Below the pieces are notes generated by a model. The model was not told the origin of the DNA. It ran no database searches and worked only from the letters and a program-made list of their open reading frames with translations. A stretch of 64,000 nt of DNA, taken from the NCBI GenBank assembly GCA_963800325.1, contig CAWDAQ010000006.1:248001-312000 (forward strand), given 5' to 3'. Shown one piece after another: positions 9,601 through 17,459 of this stretch (positions are counted from its first letter, which is position 1; each line of letters begins with the position of its first letter). The position numbers and the translations under genes are program-made. The stretch is from CAWDAQ01 sp963800325 (GTDB taxonomy: Bacteria > Actinomycetota > Actinomycetes > Actinomycetales > Dermatophilaceae).

Positions 9601-10005
9601 GCTCGCGTCCCCGGCGACACGGGTGACCGCGGCCGTCGGGACGCTCGCCCGCACGTACCCGACGCGGTCCTCGACCGTCCCCGTGAACCCGCCCGCCGCG
9701 GTGACGGCGCGGGTGACCTCACGTGTCGCGCCGACGTCGGTCAGGAGCAGGACGGTGACCCGCTTGGTCCCCCTCTGCTCGGCGCGGGCCAGGAGCTGCC
9801 GGTCGTGGGAGCCCAGCTTGTCTCGCCGCGGGGGCGCCTTGATCTCCCCCCGGTCGGCGTGGGCCCGGGGCGCCGAGCCCCCCGGGGGGCCGAGATCCCC
9901 CCCGGCGGCAGAGGCCGGCTGCCCGAGGGCCCCCACGAGAAGTCCCGCGACGGCCAGCGCAGCCACCCCCGGGACACCCTGCAACGTCGTGCGTCGTCCG
10001 CTCAC
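6700..10005 (-). CDS. Secreted subtilisin-like S8 serine protease, about 1100 aa
   Basis: Secreted endopeptidase. With the GTG at 10005 (AGGAAGGA 9 nt upstream) it is 1101 aa and opens with a typical Sec signal peptide ending near PASA. An in-frame ATG at 10038 is possible but has no clear RBS. An inhibitor-like propeptide follows. The catalytic triad is Asp204 (ILDTGVD), His386 (HGSHVAG) and Ser582 (GTSMASP), with SAGNSGPG as the oxyanion region. The 180-residue spacing between Asp and His shows an insert, as in large cell-envelope subtilases. The last 500 residues are beta-rich, with a PPC-like segment (VTLSDPGPGTYTVLVDGYA). There is no sortase motif, so it is probably released. Confidence 0.9.
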   Translation of the reverse strand: MSGRRTTLQGVPGVAALAVAGLLVGALGQPASAAGGDLGPPGGSAPRAHADRGEIKAPPRRDKLGSHDRQLLARAEQRGTKRVTVLLLTDVGATREVTRAVTAAGGFTGTVEDRVGYVRASVPTAAVTRVAGDASVRAVDLDESVPLPDPTVGGADGTTAAVSGPGPGTPADNPYLPTRDLGSVAFTSAHPTWDGRGVTIGILDTGVDLDHPALRTTSTGERKIVDWVTETDPVFDGDGTWRPMLTTVTAAPTFTYAGTTWTAPKAGTYAVNRFSESVTAGSDPAGDVNRDGDTTDTFGVLYDPATHDIWVDADQDAVFAPDELMRPYRERYDVGHFGTDNPATAVVESMPFVVQYREDVDLSPYGGQYVGQKADYVDIGLVEAAHGSHVAGIAAGHHLFGGEMDGQAPGAKIVSARACTWGGGCTAAALADGMVDLVAHRGVDVVNMSIGGLPALNDANNVRSRLYDRLVSQYGVQIVISAGNSGPGVNTVGDPSVATDAISVASSVTKETWLANYGSVVRTGLSVHNFSSRGPREDGGLKPDVMAPGSAVSTVPRWIDEPDVPEAGYTLPIGYAMFNGTSMASPQVAGGAALLLSAGLVTHTPITPRQLRDAVDTGARFHRGLEVIAQGNGLVDVPAAWRILAKRPASIEYTVDAPVCTAISDFLATPGRGPGVYNRCAAGQGGQRAGRTSTYSVTVTRTSGAAGRVRHRLRLVGDDGTFRLPRTSVGLPLGKPVTVVVRARTRAQGAHSAILQVDDPRTAVVDTRVPLTVVLARELASPGFTRSRTGSVERNGTTKLFVDVPEGTRALQVDLSGIATRSQVRFIGFNPYGLPVDPTTSSACYTNLGDQATCPPTSRSYADPMPGIWELEVEARRTSPFLDNPFRLAVAAQGVTVTPATQSVPAAAVGEATPVGWTVTNGFGDVTVTPEGGPLGSSRSDRKTITAGETQEFTVVVPAGATKLTATIGNPSDVAADLDLAVLDASGAVVGQSADGDSEESVTLSDPGPGTYTVLVDGYAVPSGSTEYDYLDVFFSPGLGRLAVPARATTLARGASTQVTGQLTATADAAAGRRLFGEMRVLSSRGAVLGTGAVVVESVGP

Positions 10006-10142
10006 GCTCGTCGTCCTTCCTCCGGACCGGGCCGCCATGCCCGGGCTGAGCGGGAGGACCGCCCCCCAGCCTCAGCACAGTGTCACGACGCAGACCGTCA
10101 CCCGCCAGTCCCCGGAGAGTCAGGAAATCGTAAAGAACCTCG

Positions 10143-11291
10143 TCAGGTGCGCGCGAGGAAGGCGCCGGCGACCTCGACGAGGCGGTCGTTCGCCTCCGGC
10201 TCGGCGACGGTGGCCCGCACCCCGTCGGTGCCGTACGGGCGGACCACGAGGCCGACGTCACGGCAGGCGGCGGCGAAGTCGGCGCTGTCCTCCCCGAGCG
10301 GGAACCAGACGAAGTTCGCCTGGCTGTCCGGCAGCCGCCAGCCCTGCTCCCGGAGGGCCGCCAGGACCCGGGTGCGCTCGGCGACGAGGGCCTCGACCCG
10401 TTCCCGCAGCTCGTCGAACCGCTCGAGGGAGGCCACCGCGGCGGCCTGGGCGATGCTGTTGACCCCGAACGGGACGGCGGTCTTGCGCAGCGCCGTCGCG
10501 ACCGGCTCGGACGCGACGGCGTAGCCGACCCTGAGCCCGGCGAGCCCGTATGCCTTGGAGAACGTCCGCAGCACGACGACGTTGGGGTGGGCCTGCTGCA
10601 GGGCGAGCGCGTCCGGCGCGTCCGGGTCGGTGACGAACTCGAGGTAGGCCTCGTCGACGACGACGAGGACGTCGTCGGGCACACGCGCCAGCAGGTCCTC
10701 GAGCCCCCCGGACCCGACCGCGGGGCCGGTGGGGTTGTTCGGGGTGCAGACGATGAGGACCTTCGTCCGGTCGTTGACCGCGGCGGCCATCGCGGGCAGG
10801 TCGTGCCGCGCGTCGGCCGTCAGCGGCACCTGCACCGACGTCGCCCCGGCGAGCGCGACGACGATCGGGTAGGCCTCGAAGGACCGCCACGCGTAGACGA
10901 CCTCGTCGCCGGCGTCGCAGAGCGCCTGGACGATCTGGCCGAGCACGCCGACCGACCCGGTGCCGGTCGCGACGTGGCTCTCGGGGACCCCGAGCCGTGC
11001 CGCGATGGCCGCGGTGAGGTCGGTGACCGCCATGTCCGGGTAGCGGTTGACCTGCCCGGCCGCGGCGGTGATGACGTCGAGGACGCCCGGCAGCGGCGGG
11101 TACGGGTTCTCGTTGGAGGAGATCTTGTACGACGTCACGCCCTCCGGGGCGGCCGCGGGGCGACCCGGGGTGTAGGCGGGCAGCGACTCCAGGACCCGGC
11201 GCAGCCGGACCCCCGGCGGAGGCCCGGACGCGGGCGCGACGGCGGGCTCCCGGCTCGGGTCGGGGCTCGGGTCGGGGGTGCGCGCGGTCAT
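10143..11291 (-). CDS. hisC: Histidinol-phosphate / aromatic amino acid aminotransferase
   Basis: A 382-aa class I/II PLP aminotransferase of the HisC type. Visible motifs are SSNENPYPP near the N-terminus, TPNNPTGP, the VVVDEAYLEF strand, the PLP-lysine segment TFSKAYGLAGLRVGY, and a C-terminal VRPYG arginine region. There are no other his genes around it, so it may be the phenylalanine/aromatic aminotransferase (Pat/HisC2 type) rather than the histidine-pathway enzyme; sequence alone does not settle this. The start is uncertain: an ATG at 11291 or a GTG at 11300, neither with a good RBS. It lies 22 nt downstream of the PF04020 gene in the same direction, probably co-transcribed. Confidence 0.88.
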   Translation of the reverse strand: MTARTPDPSPDPSREPAVAPASGPPPGVRLRRVLESLPAYTPGRPAAAPEGVTSYKISSNENPYPPLPGVLDVITAAAGQVNRYPDMAVTDLTAAIAARLGVPESHVATGTGSVGVLGQIVQALCDAGDEVVYAWRSFEAYPIVVALAGATSVQVPLTADARHDLPAMAAAVNDRTKVLIVCTPNNPTGPAVGSGGLEDLLARVPDDVLVVVDEAYLEFVTDPDAPDALALQQAHPNVVVLRTFSKAYGLAGLRVGYAVASEPVATALRKTAVPFGVNSIAQAAAVASLERFDELRERVEALVAERTRVLAALREQGWRLPDSQANFVWFPLGEDSADFAAACRDVGLVVRPYGTDGVRATVAEPEANDRLVEVAGAFLART

Positions 11292-11313
11292 GCCGGTCAC
11301 TGTAGGCGGACGC

Positions 11314-11697
11314 TCAGTCCTCGCCCTCGGGAAGGAAGACGTTGAGGATGAGGGACACGATCGTGATGATCACCGCCGCGAGCACCGCGTCCCAGAAGAA
11401 GTGGGCGATCGAGAAGCTCAGCCCGAGCGGCTCGGAGACCCACTCGGTGATCTGGAGCATGAACGCGTTGACGACGAAGGTGAACAGCCCGAGCGTGATG
11501 ATGATGAACGGGAACGCGAAGAACTGCGCGATGGGCTTCACGACCGCGTTGATGAGCCCGAAGACCGCGGCGACGAGGATGACGGTCGCGAACTTCGACC
11601 CGAACTTCCCCTCCCCGAGGGTGACGCCGTGGACGAAGAACGCGGCGACCCACAGCGCCACCGCGTTGACGCCGATCTTGATGAGGATGTTCACCAT
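11314..11697 (-). CDS. PF04020 'phage holin 4' family membrane protein
   Basis: A 127-aa integral membrane protein with four predicted transmembrane segments: IGVNAVALWVAAFFV, a central ATVILVAAVFGLINAVV, FPFIIITLGLFTFVVNAF and a C-terminal VIITIVSLILNVFL. The conserved NAVVKPI turn is present. The family name comes from weak similarity to phage holins, but these are ordinary chromosomal proteins of unknown role, and no phage genes are nearby. I chose the ATG at 11697 because AGGA lies 7 nt upstream; a longer reading frame to 11739 lacks an RBS. Followed by the aminotransferase. Confidence 0.88.
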   Translation of the reverse strand: MVNILIKIGVNAVALWVAAFFVHGVTLGEGKFGSKFATVILVAAVFGLINAVVKPIAQFFAFPFIIITLGLFTFVVNAFMLQITEWVSEPLGLSFSIAHFFWDAVLAAVIITIVSLILNVFLPEGED

Positions 11698-11824
11698 GGC
11701 GACATCCTGACAGACGACCTCCCGCCGGACGGGTAGCACCGCGCGGCGCCCACCACCGGCGGCAGGCGTCGCGACCGGCGGAGTTGCCGCCGGTCACGAC
11801 GACGTCCGCCGGCTCGCCGGTGGG

Positions 11825-13552
11825 TCAGACGTGCCGACGGCTCGTGACGACCCGGAAGCGGTTGGCGACGAAGGCCGCGTCGGTGTACGCGGCGTTGGCG
11901 GCCGGGTTGGCGCCGGTGCCGTGGTAGTCGGAGAAGGCGGCGGTCTGGTTGACGTAGACCCCGTCGGTGAGGTTCTCCGAGATCGCGACCCCGGCCTCGG
12001 CGGCGGCGTCCCGGGCGGCGTCGAGGACGTCCTCGGACGTGGAGTAGACGGCGGCGGTCATCGCGCCGTGCTCACGGATGGTGTCGGTGAACTGGGCCAG
12101 GGACTGCTCGGTGGACCCGGTGCGCACGAGGAAGGTCACCGGACCGAAGCACTCACGGGCGTAGACGTCCTCCCGGGAGGCGTCGAGGGCGACCAGCCCG
12201 GGGGCGCGCACGACCGCCTCCGGCCACGACGGGTGCACGACCTGCCGCGAGTCCCGCACGACGCAGCCGCCCGCCTCGTCGGCGAGGTCGGCCAGCCCGG
12301 CGGCGCGGGAGCGGACGCCGTCGTTGACGGTCGCCCCGAGGACCTCGACGGCCCTGGCGTCCTCCCCGAGCAGTGCGTCCAACGCCCCGGACAGGCGCGC
12401 CCCGACCTCCTCGAAGCTCAGGTGGCCCTCGTCGGTGTCGATCCCGTCGGCCGGGACGTAGACGTTCTGCGGGGTCGTGCACATCTGCCCGGAGTACAGG
12501 CTGAGCGAGAACGCGAGGTTGCCGAGCATCCCGGCGAGGGCGTCGGTGGAGTCGAGGACGACCGAGTTGACGCCCGACTTCTCGGTGAAGACGACCTTCC
12601 CTGCGGCGGTGCCCTCCCGCTCGAGCCACGTGCCGAAGCCGGGACCGCCGGTGTAGTCGACGACGCCGACCTCCGGACGCACGGCGAGGTCGGCGGCGAG
12701 CCGCTCGCCGTCGGCCTCGGCGGCGAGCTGGACGAGGTTCGGGTCGAAGCCGGCCTCGGCGAGGACCTCGCGGGCGGCCGCCACGGTGATCGCGAGCGGC
12801 AGCGTCGCCCGCGGGTGCGGCTTGACGAGCACCGGGTTGCCGGTGGCGAGCGAGGCGAAGATGCCGGGGTAGGCGTTCCACGTCGGGAACGTGTTGCAGC
12901 AGATGACGAGCCCCACCCCGCGGGGGACGATCCGGTAGTCCTTCTGCACGCGCAGCGGGGCCTTCTTGCCCGGCTTCTCCCAGACCACGGACTCCGGGAC
13001 CCGCTCCTGCTCGACGAGCGCGGCGACGACGGCCTCCAGCGCCCGGTCCTGGGCGTTCGGCCCGGCGGCCTGGAAGGCCATGACGAACGGCTGGCCGCTG
13101 GTGTGCATGACGGCGTTCGCCATCTCGAAGGAGCGCGCGTTGATCCGGTCGACGACCTCCACGCACACCGCGGCGCGGGCGCGCGCCCCGGCGTCGCGCC
13201 AGGCGGGCATCGCGGCCTCGGCCGCCGCGAGCGCGGCCGTGACGTCGAGGTGGGGATAGGTGACCCCGAGGACGGGCCCGTACGGGGAGACCTCGTCGCC
13301 GACGCGGCTGCCGTCGTGGGGCTGGCCGTCGAGCCCGGGGAACGGGGCGTCGAGGAGGGCCTCGTAGGCGGCCCGGCCGGCCTCGGCCGACCCCTCCCCG
13401 TACACCCGGGGCGAGGGGGACTCGGGGTAGCGGGAGTACCAGGACCGGGCGGCGAGCGCGGCCGAGGCCTCCTCGAGGACCTCCCCGTGCTTCTCCAGGA
13501 GCGGGTGGGCGTGGTTCGGCTGGGCGTGGTGCGGCGTCGTCGGCGTGCTCAC
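11825..13552 (-). CDS. paaN: Phenylacetate degradation aldehyde dehydrogenase-like protein PaaN
   Basis: A 575-aa aldehyde-dehydrogenase-fold protein of the PaaN type. The ALDH Rossmann core contains VGLVICCNTFPTWNAYPG, then VDYTGGPGFGTWLE, with the probable nucleophile Cys in SGQMCTTPQNV and FGPVTFLVRTG later. The N-terminal 110 residues (RSWYSRYPESPSPRVYGE) are typical of PaaN and not of ordinary ALDHs. PaaN belongs to aerobic CoA-dependent phenylacetate catabolism; its exact step in monofunctional form is less certain. GTG start. It diverges from paaH across only 60 bp, so the promoters must overlap. Confidence 0.92.
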   Translation of the reverse strand: MSTPTTPHHAQPNHAHPLLEKHGEVLEEASAALAARSWYSRYPESPSPRVYGEGSAEAGRAAYEALLDAPFPGLDGQPHDGSRVGDEVSPYGPVLGVTYPHLDVTAALAAAEAAMPAWRDAGARARAAVCVEVVDRINARSFEMANAVMHTSGQPFVMAFQAAGPNAQDRALEAVVAALVEQERVPESVVWEKPGKKAPLRVQKDYRIVPRGVGLVICCNTFPTWNAYPGIFASLATGNPVLVKPHPRATLPLAITVAAAREVLAEAGFDPNLVQLAAEADGERLAADLAVRPEVGVVDYTGGPGFGTWLEREGTAAGKVVFTEKSGVNSVVLDSTDALAGMLGNLAFSLSLYSGQMCTTPQNVYVPADGIDTDEGHLSFEEVGARLSGALDALLGEDARAVEVLGATVNDGVRSRAAGLADLADEAGGCVVRDSRQVVHPSWPEAVVRAPGLVALDASREDVYARECFGPVTFLVRTGSTEQSLAQFTDTIREHGAMTAAVYSTSEDVLDAARDAAAEAGVAISENLTDGVYVNQTAAFSDYHGTGANPAANAAYTDAAFVANRFRVVTSRRHV

Positions 13553-13612
13553 CGGGCCATCGTAGACGCCCCCGTCTTACACGGTCGACGCAGAACTGCA
13601 ATGATCTGTCAC

Positions 13613-14791
13613 ATGCTCACGGACGCCGGACGCCCACCCGCGGGTGTCGTCGGCGCCGGCGCGATGGGCGCCGGGATCGCCCAGGTCCTCGCCGTCGCCG
13701 GCCATCCCGTCACCCTGGTCGACGCCGCGCCGGGAGCCGCGCAGGCCGCCGTCGCCGGGGTCGGCCGGCGGCTGGACCGGCTCGTCGAGAAGGGGCGGCT
13801 CACCGCGGACGCCGCGGCGTCGGCCCGCGCCCGGCTCGCCGTCGCCGAGGCGGTCGCCGACCTGCCCGCCTGCGAAGTCGTCGTCGAGGCGGTCGTGGAG
13901 GACCTCGACGTCAAGCGAGCCGTCTTCGCCGAGCTCGACCGCCACCAGCCGGCGACGGCGCTGCTCGCGTCGAACACGTCCTCGCTCGACCTGGGGGCGG
14001 TCGCCGCGGCCACCGAGGCCCCCGAGCGGGTCCTCGGACTGCACTTCTTCAACCCGCCCCCGCTGATGCGGCTCGTCGAGGTCGTCCGCGCGGAGGCGAC
14101 CGCCCCGGCGACCCTGGACCGCGCGGAGGCCCTCGTCCGGGCCTGGGGCAAGACCCCCGTGGTCTGCGCGAGCACCCCGGGGTTCATCGTCAACCGGGTC
14201 GCGCGCCCGTTCTACGGCGAGGCCCAGCGCATGCTCGAGGCCGGGGTCGCGGACGCGGCCACCCTCGACGCGGCGCTGCGGGGCGCCGGGTTCCGGATGG
14301 GCCCGTTCGAGCTCACCGACCTCATCGGTCAGGACGTCAACCTCGCCGTCGGGACGAGCGTCTGGGAGCAGACCGGCCGCGACCCGCGGTACGCCCCGAC
14401 CGCGTGGCAACAGGACCTCGTCGCCTCCGGACGGCTCGGTCGCAAGACCGGGCGCGGCGTGTACTCCTACGACGGCGACGGTGCCGCCACCGACGCCGGT
14501 CCCGACCCGGCCCGTCTCGCGGAGATCGTCGGAGGGCCGGTCACCGAGGACCCGGTCGCGCGGACGCTCGCGATGCTCGTCAACGAGGCCGTCGACCTCG
14601 TCGCCCGGGGCGAGGCCGACCGGGCGTCGGTCGAGGTCGCGATGACGCTCGGGGCAGGCTACCCGCGCGGCCCGCTCGCGTGGGGTGACGAGATCGGCCA
14701 CGACGTCGTCCGGGACCGGCTCGTCGAGCTGGACCGGGCCTTCCCGGGCGGGCGCTACCGTCCGAGCCCGGCACTGGGAGGGGAACGGTGA
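13613..14791 (+). CDS. paaH: 3-hydroxyacyl-CoA dehydrogenase (PaaH-like)
   Basis: A 392-aa NAD-dependent 3-hydroxyacyl-CoA dehydrogenase. The Rossmann motif GVVGAGAMGAGIAQVLA starts at about residue 11. The catalytic His lies in LGLHFFNPPPLMRLVE, and STPGFIVNR with a PRGPLAWGD motif in the second C-terminal repeat. It should oxidise 3-hydroxyadipyl-CoA in the beta-oxidation-like end of the phenylacetate pathway, given its neighbours. The ATG at 13613 gives the usual N-terminal length; an in-frame ATG at 13601 is also possible. Neither has a clear Shine-Dalgarno sequence. The stop overlaps the paaI start as GTGA. Confidence 0.9.
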   Translation: MLTDAGRPPAGVVGAGAMGAGIAQVLAVAGHPVTLVDAAPGAAQAAVAGVGRRLDRLVEKGRLTADAAASARARLAVAEAVADLPACEVVVEAVVEDLDVKRAVFAELDRHQPATALLASNTSSLDLGAVAAATEAPERVLGLHFFNPPPLMRLVEVVRAEATAPATLDRAEALVRAWGKTPVVCASTPGFIVNRVARPFYGEAQRMLEAGVADAATLDAALRGAGFRMGPFELTDLIGQDVNLAVGTSVWEQTGRDPRYAPTAWQQDLVASGRLGRKTGRGVYSYDGDGAATDAGPDPARLAEIVGGPVTEDPVARTLAMLVNEAVDLVARGEADRASVEVAMTLGAGYPRGPLAWGDEIGHDVVRDRLVELDRAFPGGRYRPSPALGGER

Positions 14792-15219
14792 GCGAGGACG
14801 TGGGCGGCGACGAGAGTGAGGACCTGTCGTTCGTCCGGCGGATGTGGGAGGACGACCGGGCCTCACGGGCCCTCGGCATGGAGGCGACGACGATCGCCGT
14901 CGACCACGCCGTCGTCACGATGACCGTGACCGACCTCATGGTCAACGGGCACGCGATCTGCCACGGCGGCTACATCTTCACCCTCGCCGACTCCGCGTTC
15001 GCCCTCGCCTGCAACAGCCGGGGCGAGCTCACCGTCGCCTCCGGCGCCGACGTGACGTTCGTCGCCGCCGCCCGCCTCGGGGACGTCCTCGTCGCCGACG
15101 CCCGGGTCCGCGCGGCCTACGGCCGCTCCGGGCTCACCGACGTCACCGTCTCCCGCGCCGGCGACGGCGCCGTCGTCGCCGAGTTCCGGGGACGCTCCCG
15201 CACCCCCCGCCGACGCTGA
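14788..15219 (+). CDS. paaI: Hydroxyphenylacetyl-CoA thioesterase PaaI
   Basis: A 143-aa hotdog-fold thioesterase. The central-helix signature MVNGHAICHGGYIFTLADSA is the classic PaaI active-site region, with His/Gly before the helix and the acidic residue within it. PaaI hydrolyses stalled ring-hydroxylated phenylacetyl-CoA to free trapped CoA. The GTG start overlaps the paaH stop by 4 nt, so the two are translationally coupled. Nearly all of this gene (from 14863 on) is also open on the other strand as the tail of the FUSC frame. Confidence 0.92.
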   Translation: MSEDVGGDESEDLSFVRRMWEDDRASRALGMEATTIAVDHAVVTMTVTDLMVNGHAICHGGYIFTLADSAFALACNSRGELTVASGADVTFVAAARLGDVLVADARVRAAYGRSGLTDVTVSRAGDGAVVAEFRGRSRTPRRR

Positions 15220-16341
15220 GCCGCGCACGCGGTCCGGAGCCGCGTCCCGGTCCGCCTCGACGGTCGCGATGATCCGCTCGAGGTCGGCGCGCACCGACGC
15301 GGCGGCCTCGAGGCTGGGGGCGCCGGTGAGCTCGGCGGACCGCTCCCGCAGGACCTCGAGGGCGTCCCGGGCGTCGTCGAGCGCACCCCCCTCGTCCTGG
15401 GGCGTGCGCCAGGCCCGAAGCGCCGCGCCGAGGTGCTCCAGGACGGTCTCCACCGGCTCGCGGACCGGCTGCTCGAGGGTCGCCGGCACCGCCTCGTCCC
15501 GCGAGGTCCCGGCCAGGGTCTCGGTGACGTCGCGGACGAAGAAGGTCACCCGCTCCAGGCTGCGCAGGTGGCTCGACTGCGCGGCGATGCGCTCCCGGTA
15601 GCGGACCGCCCGCAGGTTGCCGCGCCGGGAGAAGTCCGAGGCGGCGACGGAGTCGCGCAGCTGGCCCAGCGAGCGGGCGAGGTCGTCCCCGCGGGACTCC
15701 CAGGACGGGCCCGACGACGACTGCTCGCCGCGGACCACCCCGGCGAGCTCCTCGAGGTGCGAGGCGAGCCGGAGCCGGAAGGCGTCGGACTCCTGGGCGG
15801 CGTCGTCGACGAAGATCGGCGGCAGCACGAGGAAGTTGACGGCGAGCCCGACGGCGACGCCGAGCGCCATCTGGCTCAGGTAGCCGAGGGAGTACTCCTC
15901 GGCCTGGCCACCCCCGACGACGAGGACGAACAGCGCGGTCATGGCGATCCAGTCCCGGCCGGCCCCGAAGACCCGCAGGCCGCCGACGAGCACCGAGACG
16001 CCGATGATGACCGGCAGCCGCCAGACGACCGGGACGTCGAACTGGACCGCGACCGCGGCGATCGCGATCCCGGTGGCGAGCCCGAGCAGGGAGCGCAGGG
16101 CCGTGCGGGCCGACCCCATGACCGTCGGGTACATGCACACCAGCGCCCCCAGCGGCGCGTAGTAGGGGTAGTCGTCGGTCACCCCCGGCATGAACGGGGC
16201 GAGCAGCCACGCCAGGTCGGCGGCGACCGCGCTCTTCGCCGCGAGGATGACCCGCGGGCGGGCGAGCTGGGTACGCAGAGAGCGGAGGCCGGACGGGACC
16301 CGGAGACGGGGGGACGGCGCCCGCAGCGAGGGAGCGCGCAC
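14863..16341 (-). CDS. FUSC-family membrane transporter; C-terminus antisense to paaI
   Basis: A protein of the aromatic-acid exporter (FUSC) type. About six hydrophobic segments lie in residues 30-190 (for example LLGLATGIAIAAVAVQF, WRLPVIIGVSVLVGG, IAMTALFVLVVGGG), then a cytoplasmic helical domain rich in Arg, Glu and Leu (RRGNLRAVRYRERIAAQSSHL). The GTG start at 16341 has GAGAGG 5 nt upstream. The recognisable protein seems to end near 15220, but no in-frame stop occurs until 14863. The last 119 codons are therefore antisense to paaI and encode a Gly/Ala/Asp/Val-rich tail with no family character. Either the stop was lost or a frameshift lies near 15220. Confidence 0.72.
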   Translation of the reverse strand: MRAPSLRAPSPRLRVPSGLRSLRTQLARPRVILAAKSAVAADLAWLLAPFMPGVTDDYPYYAPLGALVCMYPTVMGSARTALRSLLGLATGIAIAAVAVQFDVPVVWRLPVIIGVSVLVGGLRVFGAGRDWIAMTALFVLVVGGGQAEEYSLGYLSQMALGVAVGLAVNFLVLPPIFVDDAAQESDAFRLRLASHLEELAGVVRGEQSSSGPSWESRGDDLARSLGQLRDSVAASDFSRRGNLRAVRYRERIAAQSSHLRSLERVTFFVRDVTETLAGTSRDEAVPATLEQPVREPVETVLEHLGAALRAWRTPQDEGGALDDARDALEVLRERSAELTGAPSLEAAASVRADLERIIATVEADRDAAPDRVRGSASAGGAGASPELGDDGAVAGAGDGDVGEPGAAVGRADPGVGDEDVPEAGGGDERHVGAGGDGELAPAVAGEGERGVGEGEDVAAVADRVPVDHEVGHGHRDDGVVDGDRRRLHAEGP

Positions 16342-16490
16342 GGCGGCCTCTCGTGGCAGGGGCGGGAGCGGTGGCTCCCTGAACGTACTCCTCTACCCCG
16401 CCGCGAGCGACGGAAACGCCCGTCTCGGGAGGCGGGGCCCGAGCGCGGTACGACGTGCCGGCCCCGCTCTTCGGTGCCACGATTGAGGTG

Positions 16491-17405
16491 ATGCCCAAAC
16501 CCGCCACCACCGCAGCCCTGACCAGCCTCCTCGCCACCGCCGCGCTGACGGTCCTCACCGGTTGCGGCGGCTACGGGTCCAACGCCGAGGTCACCGACAC
16601 CCGGACGACCTCGACGGGGTCGGTGAGCCCCACGGTCGACCCGTCGCTCGCCGCCGAGGTCCCCGAGCGCATCGCCGCCAAGGGCACGCTCACCGTCGGC
16701 ACCGACCCCTCGCTGCCGCCCGCGGAGTTCACGAAGGCGGGCGAGAAGCAACCTACCGGGCTGGACGTCGACCTCGTCGAGGCCGTCGCCGACGAGCTCG
16801 GGCTCGACGTGACGTGGAAGGCCACCTCACTCCCGGACGTCGTCCCCGGCGTCGCCGACGGCACCTACGACCTCGGCGTCTCGGCGTTGACGATCACCCG
16901 CGACCGCATGGAGAAGGTGTCGATGGTCAGCTACTTCGAGGCGCCGACCCGGTGGGCGAAGGCCGACCGGGACGGCACGGAGGTGGACCCCCAGAAGCCC
17001 TGCGGGCTCACGGTGGCGGTGAAGAAGGACGTCGTCCAGGCACGGACGGACCTGCCGACGAAGGTCAAGGAGTGCGCGGCGGTCGGCTCGCCGCTGACGG
17101 TGCGCACCTACCCGAAGCAGCAGCAGGTCACCGACGCCGTGCTCTCCGGGGACGCCGACGCGATGCTCGCCGACGCGCCCGTCGTCAGCGCCGAGATCAG
17201 CCGAACCCAAGGCCGCCTGGTCGCCGTCGGCGCGAGCTACGACCCGGTCGAGTGGGGCGTCGCGGTGCCCAGGGACGAGCCGAAGCTCGCCGAGGCGGTC
17301 TCCCGCGCCTTCGAGGAGCTGCACCGCAGCGGGGACTACCGCCGCATCCTGAAGAAGTGGGGCAACGTGCAGGGCAGGGCGTCCGACTTCACCGTGAACC
17401 CGTGA
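16491..17405 (+). CDS. Amino-acid ABC transporter binding lipoprotein (orphan copy)
   Basis: A 304-aa family 3 solute-binding lipoprotein, with lipobox TGC (Cys25) and a short Thr/Ser linker. The mature domain begins at LTVGTDPSLPPAEF, with GLDVDLVEAVADELGL and YDLGVSALTITRDRMEKV as family landmarks. It should bind a polar amino acid, perhaps glutamine or glutamate. It is clearly a paralogue of the protein at 22262: both share MVSYF, PCGLTVAV and an identical end DFTVNP. Unlike that copy it has no adjacent permease or ATPase, so it may serve the other transporter. The ATG has only a close GAGG (2 nt away). Confidence 0.88.
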   Translation: MPKPATTAALTSLLATAALTVLTGCGGYGSNAEVTDTRTTSTGSVSPTVDPSLAAEVPERIAAKGTLTVGTDPSLPPAEFTKAGEKQPTGLDVDLVEAVADELGLDVTWKATSLPDVVPGVADGTYDLGVSALTITRDRMEKVSMVSYFEAPTRWAKADRDGTEVDPQKPCGLTVAVKKDVVQARTDLPTKVKECAAVGSPLTVRTYPKQQQVTDAVLSGDADAMLADAPVVSAEISRTQGRLVAVGASYDPVEWGVAVPRDEPKLAEAVSRAFEELHRSGDYRRILKKWGNVQGRASDFTVNP

Positions 17406-17459
17406 CGCCCCGCCCCGCCCCGCGGCGCCCCGCCCTCCGGGTCCGGGGCGCCGTGCCCG

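Noticed and set aside
6682..10524. A 1280-codon open frame on the plus strand across the protease gene
   Set aside because: It is antisense to the S8 protease and aminotransferase, has an Arg/Gly/Asp-rich composition with no domain, and arises from GC-rich codon bias. The protease has its full catalytic triad on the minus strand.
11314..11697. 'Phage holin' protein as a sign of a prophage
   Set aside because: The PF04020 name is historical. No other phage gene, integrase or att site is nearby, and the neighbours are core metabolism.
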